Shown piece after piece: positions 1 to 9,701 of a stretch of 64,000 bases of DNA. The DNA lies in assembly GCA_019722365.1 (NCBI GenBank), contig JADFUC010001964.1, forward strand, positions 30,831 to 94,830, given 5' to 3'. The notes beneath the pieces are model-generated. The model was given only the letters and a program-made list of their open reading frames with translations, had not been told where the DNA came from and searched no databases. Both the position numbers and the translations under genes were made by a program. Numbering within the stretch: the first letter of the stretch is position 1; every line of letters starts with the position of its first letter. The DNA comes from Lithospermum erythrorhizon (Eukaryota > Streptophyta > Magnoliopsida > Boraginales > Boraginaceae).

Positions 1-196
1 TAATAGTTTCATATATTGTAGTAGATTATGGTTGTTGGATTTTGTTAATATCAGTAGTTAAGCAATCAAATATTAACACACTAATACGGGTAACAAATTA
101 TATCAGTATAGATACTCACTATTGTACAACAATGTGTATATGTTTACTTGTAAGGATACTCAAGTCCTTATTTGTAATTGAGTATTTACAATTAAG

Positions 197-341
197 ATGC
201 ATCAATTCTAGATTCCATGCTTCTGTGACATCAACTAGTTAAGGTTATACTAATTTATGACTTCATCTTGTACCAGTTTTCAACAATAAAAGAAAACAGT
301 TGGTAAACCCACTGAAGCATGAAATCTAGAGTTGATGAATC
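197..341. repeat. Inverted repeat, about 31-bp arms
   Basis: The arm at 197-228 and the arm at 310-341 are near-perfect reverse complements with four or five mismatches; they share the cores TCTAGATT and CATGCTTC. The spacer is about 80 bases. It could fold as a cruciform or be the footprint of a small foldback element. No flanking target duplication was found. Confidence 0.55.
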
Positions 342-574
342 TTTTGTATTATTTTTCATCAAGAAGCTAACACCTTCCCTTGGTACGACGATGACTAGTT
401 TAATAGTTACAAAGAATAGAAGTAGTTTATTCATGGTTTTCAATATAAAGCTTCCTTATATGCTGTAGTTTTTTCAAACCAAAACCAAATCAACTAAAAA
501 AATAAGAAAACCAGTTGATTAACCAATTCAACAGAACATTGTTTATTTCTAACATTTCAATTCTCAATCATTCA

Positions 575-990
575 CCTACCATAATATGAACAAATTGATT
601 AAATCACTTATTGAATCAAAACCTAATTATATAACATGAATCGCAGTACAAAATCTAATTAAATACTTGAGAGATTGCTGAATCAATAAAATTAAACCAA
701 TTTGAAAAAACTAAGAAAATTGCATATCAATAATGAATGACAAAAACAAGTTAAATTTAAGGAATTGAGTTGAATTAAAAAGCTAAATCAAATAAAATAT
801 TCGAAATTGTTCAATCGATCAATTAAACAAAATATGAACAAATTGATTAAATCCTTATTGAATCAAAACCTTATTACATAGCATGTATAGCATTACAACA
901 CTAGTGCAAATAACAAATCACTTTAATTCAACAAAATTAAAGCATTAATTGAATACAAAACCTAATTATTAACATGAATTAAAACCTAAC
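575..990. repeat. Three diverged copies of an AT-rich segment
   Basis: A segment with ATGAACAAATTGATTAAATC followed by TTGAATCAAAACCT recurs at about 585-645 and 829-895, with a shorter, more diverged copy at about 930-985. The spacing is uneven (about 250 then 100 bases), so this is a local duplication rather than a regular satellite. Confidence 0.5.
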
Positions 991-1772
991 ATGCATCTGT
1001 CTTAAAAATAACAAACTATAAAACAAAATCGTAATAATAATTTTCCAAATTAAAGTAGTTTGTACCTTTTTTGAGTGACTTTTGTTGATTTTGGTTGAAT
1101 TTTGTCCAATTTTTTGTTTCGGAAATTGTTAGAGATAGAGAAATAGAAGACGAATGAGATCGAAATTGTTGAAGTGAGAAAATGTGTTTTTGGAAAGTGG
1201 CGTGTTTTGGATTGGGTTAAGAGATAAATGGACTTGAATGTAATTAATTAAGTTTTAAGGAGGGCTATTTGTTAATATTGATTGTTTAATAGAGCATTAC
1301 ATTAAGATCTTTAATAAGCGAAATGGCAAGGGCCAGAGACGAACAACATGTTCAAGATCATATAGGAGTATTCTATTGAGATACATAATACAGTATCTTT
1401 TTATTTTCTATCTATCTGTAAAGACTAGAAAATATATTAAAATATTGTCCTAGGTCTGCAGAAGTCTTAACTGTGCTTTATATATACTAATGATCAATTG
1501 TAACTATGAGTTGAGTCAAATCAAACAAGTTGAAGTGCTCCTATCACATGTTTGTTTCTCCATATATATCTTGTAAATGTTTTTAAACGCATTATATATG
1601 GTTTCGGTTATGCATATACAACATAGTGAGTGACTGTATACTGTTTTATTGACAACTCTGTTTTTCTTTTACACAACAACTAAAAAAGTAATCCACGAAA
1701 GAGATTAATAGGTGCGCAAAAGCTGGTCCGAATAGTCATTCAAGACCAAAAGAACAACTAAAAAATTGTGGC

Positions 1773-1780
1773 TATAAATA
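1773..1780 (+). promoter_or_regulatory. TATA box of the LOB-domain gene
   Basis: TATAAATA lies 65 bases upstream of the LOB-domain start codon. The usual plant spacing of about 30 bases puts transcription start near 1803-1810 and gives a very short leader. Whether the small upstream frames at 1803-1841 are transcribed depends on the exact start. Confidence 0.65.
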
Positions 1781-1802
1781 GCAGTGGACAGATATTTGGG
1801 AT

Positions 1803-1841
1803 ATGCAGAAATGTAAAGTATACTCACCCAAAAATCCATGA
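1803..1841 (+). promoter_or_regulatory. Small upstream frames: ATGTAA element and 12-codon uORF
   Basis: Two upstream starts precede the LOB start codon. At 1811-1816 is ATGTAA, a start codon directly followed by a stop. At 1803 begins a 12-codon frame whose TGA stop (1839-1841) overlaps the LOB ATG (1838-1840) as ATGA. AUGUAA start-stop elements are known from Arabidopsis NIP5;1, where they cause boron-dependent stalling. A similar role here is inference and requires transcription to start upstream of these sites. Confidence 0.45.
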
Positions 1842-2401
1842 AGAAGAACAATCAAGAACCACGTTCAACTTCTTCTTGTGCAGCTTGCAAATTCTTGAAG
1901 AGAAGATGCACACCCAAATGCCAATTCGCCCCCTATTTCCGTTCCGACGAGCAAAAGAAATTTGCCAAAGTTCACAAAGTATTTGGAGCTAGCAATGTTA
2001 GCAAGATATTAAATGAGGTTCCTGAAGAACAACGTGAGGATACGGTGAATTCTCTTGTTTATGAAGCAGAGGTGAGGCTTAGAGACCCTGTTTATGGTTG
2101 CATTGGAGCTATAGCCTCACTTCAGAGCAAGATGGTTCAACTTCAAAATGATCTTCTTCTTGCTAGAGAAAGTCTCGCTAATTGTTATGCTTTGAAGCCT
2201 CCAATGATCATCAACTCTTCAGATGACAATAATAGGTATGAGAACTTCAATTTGGATACTTGGTTTCTTGATGTCCCTGGGGGTTCCAGTGTCTGTCTTG
2301 ATTCTTTTGATCAGTTTGCAGTGCAAAATAATGATGATCATCAGAACCAATTCTTGAACAATGGATTTAGTAGCCAATCTCAGCAGTTTCAGTTTCCCTA
2401 A
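1838..2401 (+). CDS. Class I LOB-domain (LBD/ASL) transcription factor
   Basis: This complete 187-residue frame encodes a plant-specific DNA-binding protein expected to act in the nucleus; the family controls lateral organ boundaries, root and vascular development. Residues 14-28 form the family's zinc-finger-like CX2CX6CX3C motif (Cys14, 17, 24, 28). The GAS block spans about 42-60 with GAS at 50-52, and DPVYG is at 83-87. Leu95, Leu102, Leu106 and Leu113 match the LX6LX3LX6L coiled coil that defines class I. The C-terminal third is Asn/Gln/Ser-rich and variable, as in other members. The start is the first ATG followed by the short polar N-terminus usual before the Cys block. The frame is uninterrupted; many family members have one intron, so this is an intronless copy or has an intron elsewhere. 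Its intact frame contrasts with every other coding region here. The exact paralogue is not assigned. Confidence 0.95.
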   Translation: MKKNNQEPRSTSSCAACKFLKRRCTPKCQFAPYFRSDEQKKFAKVHKVFGASNVSKILNEVPEEQREDTVNSLVYEAEVRLRDPVYGCIGAIASLQSKMVQLQNDLLLARESLANCYALKPPMIINSSDDNNRYENFNLDTWFLDVPGGSSVCLDSFDQFAVQNNDDHQNQFLNNGFSSQSQQFQFP

Positions 2402-3267
2402 TGGACCATCTCCATTTGGGATATGAATTAATTTTCTTATAATCTATGCTCTTGTGGCTAAGAAACAATGTAGTAATTACAGTATTAATTAAACTTGTTA
2501 TTTTACCTTAAGAGCATTTTTATGTTACTTTTTCTGTTTGTTTGATTTATTTATTTTCGGTTTTCACGAGTATATGGGTTAGCTTTCGCACATGTTGAAG
2601 AACCTCGCTCTTGTTTTCAGTGGCTTCAGTTCTCTCCACCATTATTTTAACAACATTGGAATATGATTCAATATGATCCATTTTGAACAGCTTTATATTA
2701 GAAGTCAAACAGCCTCGTTTATCTGATGTATCTCAATCTGCATAGTAAACACTTATTTTTACTAACAGATTGTTACAATAGCAATTGTCACAAATTGTTA
2801 GAAAAATTTTTAATAAAGAAATGGGTCCGAAATCTATAAGAAGCTTAAGCCAAACACCCTCTATGGATACTTCTCGCTCAATTCGTTGCATTGTCTTCAT
2901 TCAATCTTAGGTAGTCCACAATCACTGTCTTTGCAAGTTGAAATATATATAAGGTATGGTCAAACCCGGCCTGCAAAATATAAAATACCCCAAGAACCTC
3001 GAACCTCGAACCTCGAACCTCGGACCTCGTTTATCCAATTCTGATTGGGTACGACTCGGTTATAACACAATTAGTCATTATTTTTTAATCCTCCATCCCA
3101 TAGAGATAACTAGTTTTGACTTTTTCAAAATCTGAAGAAATAACTAGTTCAAATGGTTACCACATCAAAACGTAAATGCAAAAAAGTTGGTGAATGAGGC
3201 AAAGATATATATGAAAATGAAAAAAAATGAAAGTGAGCGTCTTCGAGGATGCAAAAAGTTGGTCAAA
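2402..3267. other. 3' flank of LOB gene
   Basis: AT-rich 3' flank with no further gene seen. The LOB 3' UTR probably ends within the first 150 bases, although no canonical AATAAA is visible. A short stretch near 3087-3110 (TCCTCCATCCCATAGAG) resembles a degraded Stowaway terminus, but no partner was found. Confidence 0.5.
2994..3028 (+). repeat. (GAACCTC)5 microsatellite
   Basis: Five 7-base units in direct tandem, four identical GAACCTC and the last GGACCTC. Confidence 0.9.
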
Positions 3268-3278
3268 TGACACTACTA
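3268..3278 (+). repeat. CACTA left terminus and TGA target duplication
   Basis: TGA at 3268-3270 is followed by CACTACTA at 3271-3278. Identity with the right terminus stops after eight bases, so the left inverted repeat is short or eroded. Confidence 0.85.
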
Positions 3279-3307
3279 AGCGGGTCACAATGTATTAGGG
3301 CTAAAAG

Positions 3308-3440
3308 CACCGACGCCATCTTTGTTTAGTTGGCGTCGATGCAGGTGTCGATTGCGTGTCTAGGTATTTTTTGGCGTTCGCGATTTTGTGAGCCATGTAA
3401 GCGTCGGTGCCCCGTCAGGGGATTGGCGTAGGGCTAATTT
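3308..3440. repeat. CACTA left subterminal repeats
   Basis: The motif (A/G)CCGACGCC and its complement GGCGTCG(A/G)T occur in both orientations within 130 bases of the left end, for example near 3309, 3333 and 3398. In CACTA elements such motifs bind the element's own TNPA-type protein. The same motif clusters at the right end, tying the two ends together. Confidence 0.8.
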
Positions 3441-3501
3441 TACCATTGTAAATTGTAAATTAAATGAAAAAAGCAGTTAATTCTGGGCGCCTATTTACGC
3501 T

Positions 3502-3510
3502 TATATAAAA
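3502..3510 (+). promoter_or_regulatory. TATA box of CACTA internal promoter
   Basis: TATATAAAA lies inside the left subterminal region, followed by an AAACCCTAA-type leader and a CT-rich stretch, as in plant promoters. It would drive the accessory gene from its first exon around 3540-3644. Confidence 0.6.
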
Positions 3511-3644
3511 ACCCTAAGTTTTTTCACTTTATTTTTAACGCAATTTTTAATTACCCCTCTCTTCGACGAAGAACTTCAGCGCCGCCCTCCTCACAACCGA
3601 TGCCGCCTCACCCCAGCAGCTCCCAATCTAGAAACTACGCAAAG

Positions 3645-4497
3645 GTGTCGGTTTATTGTTTAATTACTTATTGTATGTTTAATTGTTTATTGTTATAATT
3701 ATTTATTTAGTATAGTTTAACTTTTAATTAGTTTTAATATAATTTACAAATAATTATGATTTTAATTATTCAATTGTAATTATATGGTTTATTCGTTTTA
3801 ATTAGTTTAATTCTATTTTATTTCTTATTTATTCGTTTTAATTTTTTTAATTATAAGTTTAATTAAGTTTTATTCGTTTTAATTTGTTTAGTTATAAGTT
3901 TAATTCATATTTATTTGTTTAATTCGGTTTAATTATAATTATTCTTTTAATTCGGTTTTATTAGTTAGATTGAATTTTGTTTAATTAGGAATTGATTGAG
4001 TTATGTTTAATTGATTGAATTCATTTAATTGAATTGTATGTGGTAATTGGGAATTGATTGAATTATTGTTTATGAATTGGATTGAATTGAATTTGGATAG
4101 TTTAATTTTGATAATTGGACTGAATAGATATCGAATTGAATTGATTTGAGTTTGAATTAGATCCAATTGGATTTGATTTGAATTGAATTGAGTTTGAATT
4201 AGATCGAATTGAATTTGATTTGAATTGAGTAAGAATTAGATTTGATTTGAATTGAATTGAGTTTGAATTAGATTTGATTTAATTTGAATTGAGTTTGAAT
4301 TAGATTTGAGTTTGAATTAGATCGAATTGGGTTTGAGTTTGAATTGAGTTTGAATTAGATCGAGTTGGATTTGAATTGAATTGAATTTGAATTAGATTTG
4401 AGTTTGAATTAAATCGAATTGGATTTGATTCGAATGGAATTGAGTTGAATTGTGATATTGTTTTAATTTTAATTGAACTTGAACTTTGAAGACTCAG
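3645..4497 (+). repeat. Degenerate TTGAATT-type repeat in a probable leader intron
   Basis: An AAG|GTGTCG donor at 3645 and an ACTCAG acceptor ending at 4497 bracket AT-rich DNA with no coding signal. From about 3960 to 4480 it is a degenerate tandem array built on GAATTGA, TTTGAATTAGAT and TTTGATTTGAATTG. The plus strand is strikingly poor in C. The first in-frame ATG follows at 4504, consistent with a leader intron. Confidence 0.6.
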
Positions 4498-4503
4498 GTT
4501 TTT

Positions 4504-6390
4504 ATGACTCGTCGTGGTGGTAACTCGGACAAAGAAGATTGCGACGGAGCAACACGAGAGAGGTAGGGGGACGGATCTTAGAAGAGGCAGGAGTAGTAAT
4601 TAGAGCCCTTGTTATGGAGCCGGCTATAGAGGCCCGTTCCTCGACATAAGCATAGTACACTTACCTCAATCAGGGCCGATATCTGTGGCCTTGTCGTCAT
4701 TCGCGATCATGGGTGATGTCAGGTCGAGAATGTCGGCGCCACCCAGTAATCCGGCATTAGTCGTCGCCGCAGCGGATCGAGTCTGAGAGGCATCGATGAT
4801 GAGGAAATGTCAGTGGCGGGGCGTTGATGCAGCGGCGTCGGATATAGTCCGTTGGTAGTGGTCGAGATGCCTTGGCGGTCCCGATAGGCGGAGTCCTACC
4901 GGCGGAGTGTCGGGGATAGGAAGCTTATTGCGAACAATCATGATGGAAAGTAAGTGCATTTTATTTATTGAGTTTATTTATTAATATTTATATTTATCAT
5001 TTGTATCTGTCATGTTGTTTGTTTATGTTGGAAACTGGTTATGGAGTTCCTAGATTACTCCCGAGGATAAAAATAAAAGAAGAGAGTCGAAGATTTGTGG
5101 CCACACTATTCTAATGTGGACCACGTCGTTTAGGATAGTATATGGCATGTTTTTTTGGTAAGTATGGTGTAATAAAAGTTGTGTGCTTTTTCGAATTTCG
5201 TATTTTTACTAACTTAATTTTGTATTTATTACAGGATCAATATGAAATCCGAGGTGGGAGCATTGAGCAGACGGAGCCAGTTGGGAGTTTGAGAACCCGG
5301 AAGAGTGAAGTGACCTCGACAAAGGGGAAGGCTGCTGCCGATCTGGGGATCTAGGATCAGTGTGGAGAAGTATGCCACCTCTTGGTGCGGGGATGAGCAT
5401 AGAGCGATAGCCACGCAAGCCAGAGACAAAACCCCGTGACTCTTTTTAGCGGGCAGGATGGGAAGGCTGTAATCGTTAAGCAGGGAGCAAGAACTTCCGT
5501 GAGTGAGTGCATTGATGAGGTAAAGTTTGGATTTTCTTTTTACTAGTAAATTTGAATTTTATTTTTTAGCGTTATTAACATGTATTTTAATTGTGTTTTG
5601 AGGAGAAGAGGATAGGAAGGCGTTAGCATTGAATATTGTATTAGTCTTAACAAGAAGAAGGACAAGGCTGACGGAGAAAGAACCATTTGAGGAATTTGGG
5701 TATTGAAACATGCAAGTTTACATTATTTGTTAAATTTTAATTTTTAATTATAAGTAAGTTTTCATTCTTATGTTTTTATAACTTTCAGGAGGTGTAGTTG
5801 GCCTTGTTCCGCGAGCGGTACGGGAAGGATGCAGACCCCTTATAGGCTCCGTGGGACATGACGTTGTCGATGCGGTGAGGCAGTGGGGCATGATTGGAAA
5901 GGGCTGATTAACTGCGGCGGTTACTTCTCATTCTTTGAGTGGTTGATAGATGTTGGTCCGTCATTGTCGACACTAGCAAGAGTGGCAGTTATAGAAGATC
6001 GTAGCTTAGGTTGGCCGGAGGAGGAGGCGAACAAGGTCATGAGCGAAGTATGAGGAAGCGATTAGGCTACCCGATGCCCGGTCACGAAGGGAAGAGATGG
6101 TAGGGCACAATTCCCACAGCCAACATAGACATGTTTCACGGGGCCTATGTGGGAGGTGTAGGCGCTCTGGTGGTTTAGTTGTCCCGTCCGTCACATGAAG
6201 GTCATGCGAAGACTGTTAGATCGGTTCGTGAGGAGGCGACTTTAGATGCGCCAGGTCAGGACTTAGCGACCTCTCTTTCGACCTCATGACCTCATTTCGA
6301 CTCCCAGAGAGGGCAACTCATCTCCCCGTCCCGATACCCGGCCCCCAGAAGCCCCAGTCAGCCTTAGATGCGTTGTTTGTGGATATTTTA
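4504..6390 (+). pseudogene. CACTA accessory gene remnant, multi-exon
   Basis: This block is clearly richer in GC than its surroundings and is cut by AT-rich segments with plant splice signals. One intron is 5158-5234 (G|GTAAGT donor, TTATTACAG acceptor); other junctions include a GTAAAG donor near 5521 and a TTTCAG acceptor at 5788. The first ATG at 4504 opens a short charged frame (MTRRGGNSDKEDCDGATRER) before a stop. Position and exon pattern fit the second, TNPA-like gene of a CACTA element, whose product would bind the subterminal repeats. I see no domain I can name, so the identity rests on context. Frames are broken by many stops and probable single-base errors. Confidence 0.5.
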
Positions 6391-6639
6391 TGTTTATGTT
6401 TATGGATATTTTATGTTTATATTTGGATATTAGTTTATTGGATATTAGTTAATTGGATATTATTATTTATATTTGAATATTAGTTGCTTATGTTTGAATA
6501 TTAGTTGGTTTTAGTTATGAGTTGTGTTTGGATATTAGTTGTTACTGGATACGTTGTATTATTGTGTGATGTATTGTTTTAAAACCCAGGTGGTATAAAA
6601 CAATAGAAGCTATTAATGCAATATCTTGGTTTTGCGCAC

Positions 6640-7461
6640 TTGGTGTCAGTCACATGTCGGTGTGGCATTGGGTGTGCCAATAATTTAACCGGTCGTAATG
6701 GGTTGGCGTCGGTGTGCTGTCATTTAACTTGAAATAATACGTTTTATGTTACTAAAGAAAAATACATTTTTAATAAATTTATAAGTGATATAATAAAGTA
6801 TTATGTACAATAATCATCGTATATATTATTAAATATTATAACATAAAATATTTATAAACATTGTTCACATAATCGTCGATTGAACTATAACTCGACTCTT
6901 TATATATAGCTTATATCGTACGAGTATTATCGACATGAATATTTTATAATATTTTATATTTATAATGTCTATAATACTTAACTTATAACTAATTTTCAAT
7001 AAACTATATTTATTATATATGGAATAATTAGATTAAAATAAAGAATTAATTTTATGGAGTATTGAGGGTGTGGGGTGTCTGTTTGGCGTCGGTAGGGTTA
7101 GTGGCATCTGTGGAGTCTCGGTTTGGAGTCAAGTTAGTAAAGAAAAATACATTTTTATTTTTTTAAATGAATTTGTTAGTAATATAATAAAGTATTATGT
7201 ATAATAATTATTGTATATATTATTAAAAATTATAACATAAAATATTTACTCTGTTCATGTCGTCGATTGAAGTATAACTCTACTCTTTATATATAAATTA
7301 TATCGCTTGGCAGTATTATCGACAAGAATATTTTACTATAATATTTTATACTTATAATATCTATAATATGGTATAACTGTTATTAATAAACTATATTTAT
7401 TATATATGGAAGTCATAGATTAAAATAAAGAATTAATTTTATGGAGTATCGAGGGTTTGGG
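6640..7461 (+). repeat. CACTA internal tandem repeat, period about 390 bp
   Basis: A unit starting TAAAGAAAAATACATTTTT at about 6753 repeats at about 7140. Each copy ends with a GGAGTAT(C/T)GAGGG segment and a GGCGTCGGT-bearing stretch. The second copy is interrupted at 7461 by the copia element and the array resumes at 17498. Subtracting the insertion gives a period of 387-392 bases for all copies, which confirms the insertion boundaries. The units carry subterminal-type motifs although they sit in the interior. Confidence 0.8.
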
Positions 7462-8441
7462 TGTTGGAAATCAATGAATATTGATTCTTTATTATGTCCA
7501 TTCAAACGATTGTGTATCCATTAAATTTCTTAGAAGTCTTAGAAATATGATTCTTTGGAACTTAGTGTTCACCTTAGTAATATATTATTACTAGTTCGAG
7601 GTTCTCATGATAATTTAGGGGTTATGACGTGCTAGATCTTACTCGTGTCGTTATAATAATGGTGGTCAAATTATTATTATCTATTTCTTATTATACGGCG
7701 CAGAAAGTCCTGTGCTTGTCTGGTGACATTTTAATTATATTTCGTACATGAAATAAGCGAGGCTTACTGTAAATTGAAATGTATTTCTCAATAGTATATA
7801 TTGTAAATATATATATCGGAACAAACAAATTGAGCTCAATAAGCAGTAAAGTTGACTAATAACTTGATAAAGGATTATTTTTAAAAGTGACTTGGATTGA
7901 TACACTAGCCCGACTTGTTAAGTTAGAAATTAAATAGAAACAAACTCAACATAACTCATTAACTAATTAGGCGATCTAGTGGAGTTACTTGAGTTGAATC
8001 GATTTCTAAGCGAGTTTCTTGGGTTAAATTAAGGGTATTATAAATGAGAGAGAGAGGCGAGGTTTTCGTAGAGTAGAAAAAAATCCATGAGCCACGCACT
8101 CACTGTAAATAGTATTTCCCTCTTTGGAAGAGATTTTTCTCTTCCAATTTTGTTCATACAACTCTAGCAAGTTCATCTCTCGGATTCAATTCCCTCCTGG
8201 TGTGTGCATTTCTAAGAGAACACCTACTTGGTGGATAAGCAATTGGAGAAGTTTTCAAAGTGGTAGAGGCGAGTGTGGGGCTCGATTTTAAGGGTGAGAA
8301 CACCGTTGTCTTGCATTTGTATGTAAATGCTACGGTATTCGTATAGTCATTATATGTTTTAGATTAATTTATATGATTTTGATGATTCGGGATGTATGTA
8401 TTGGTGTTTAATTATAACCATGATTCATACTAGATTCTTCA
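7462..8441 (+). repeat. Copia 5' LTR
   Basis: It starts TGTTGGAAATCAATG and ends near TAGATTCTTCA, followed by the primer site. Blocks such as GGAACTTAGTGTTCACC and GTTCTCATGATAATTTA are shared with the LTRs at 16569-17497 and, reversed, 39826-40779. A likely leader is CT-rich at 8090-8220. Confidence 0.85.
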
Positions 8442-8442
8442 G

Positions 8443-8454
8443 TGGTATCAGAGC
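8443..8454 (+). promoter_or_regulatory. Copia primer-binding site (iMet tRNA)
   Basis: TGGTATCAGAGC, complementary to the 3' end of initiator methionine tRNA, lies one base after the 5' LTR. It primes minus-strand DNA synthesis in most plant copia elements. Confidence 0.9.
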
Positions 8455-9701
8455 CTACTCAAAGTTGATATATTTTATCTAATTTTAATTGTGATTGTTC
8501 GTAGTTGTTAATTAATTCGATTAATTCATGATTTGTATATTCAATTGATGAATATATGATATGAAAAATCAACCCATATTTTATATATGTCACATGGCTG
8601 TATCATCAAGTTCTTGAATTAGTTTGATGATTTGATATTTGTTTAATTGTTTCATGAATTGAAAGGGATTAAAAACTTGATTAATTTACGTTTTGATTTA
8701 AGATTGAATCATTTTCGATTTTATAGAGAGGTTTAGAAATTTCAAAAAATTCAGAAATTAAATCTGTATGTACACGAGCCGCGGCGTTGAACTCGGGATT
8801 TTTCAGTTTTTTTGAAATTTTCAGTACAAAGAAAAATTCATTGAATTTCTGAATTGTGTTTGATTTAATCGAAAGACTAAAAGTGTTTTTCTTGAAATTC
8901 CTATTAGACATGTTCAATAATGATATTGTTGATGTTCATGCCGAATTCCAGAATTTTTTGAATTTTTTAGAGCCTCCAAATCCATTTTACAAAAGTTGGA
9001 ATTAATCACAGCGAAATTAATTCTACGATATTAAGTGATGGGACTTTCGGGCCGCTCAGGTGGGGGCGTCACGGGCCGGAATGGGAAGGATCGAACACCC
9101 AGGAAACCTCCGCAGGCGTACTCCGGCGATTGGTGGCTTGAATGATCTATTTGCTCCGTTGAAGTTCGTGTTCTATTTACATAAAACCTAAATTTAATGT
9201 TGAAGTTCCTTTTGGTTTTTAAATTATTGGTAATTATTAATTTCGGTTTTAAATGCTAAATTATAAATTTTATCATTAAGATAATTGATTATATATCTTG
9301 AATTACATTAAATTTGATTTATATTCCCCTTTCATAATTATTTTCATTAATTGATAATTATTAAAATATCAACTAAAGTAGTAACTTTTAAATTTTGAGA
9401 TTTTGGAGTGAATTACTTGAAAGTAATTATTATTGATTAGTAATTATTATAATAATTATCATTAATCATGTGTGAGAATATATTTAAAATTAAATATTTA
9501 CATTAGTGATAATTAATTCTAAAATAATAGGTAATTAGTAGTCGATTATGAACATACATTTAATTCATTTCATCTAATATATATGACATTAAGTTCTTTT
9601 ATTTGATTTTAATATTATTTTTCTATATATATTTTGTTATGGAATGGAATGAGTGCATAGATATATTAAAACTATTTTATTTTTAGTGCGTACCGTATTG
9701 T

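Larger units (their letters stand above)
1..1320. other. AT-rich upstream intergenic DNA
   Basis: No convincing gene is seen. The short open frames have no recognisable domain. The minus strand of 1060-1210 reads like a plant 5' leader and short exon: it is CT-rich, then has a basic lysine/asparagine-rich frame ending near a possible GT donor around 1066. I cannot assign it to a family. It could be the first exon of a transposon gene running leftwards; this is weak inference. Confidence 0.4.
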
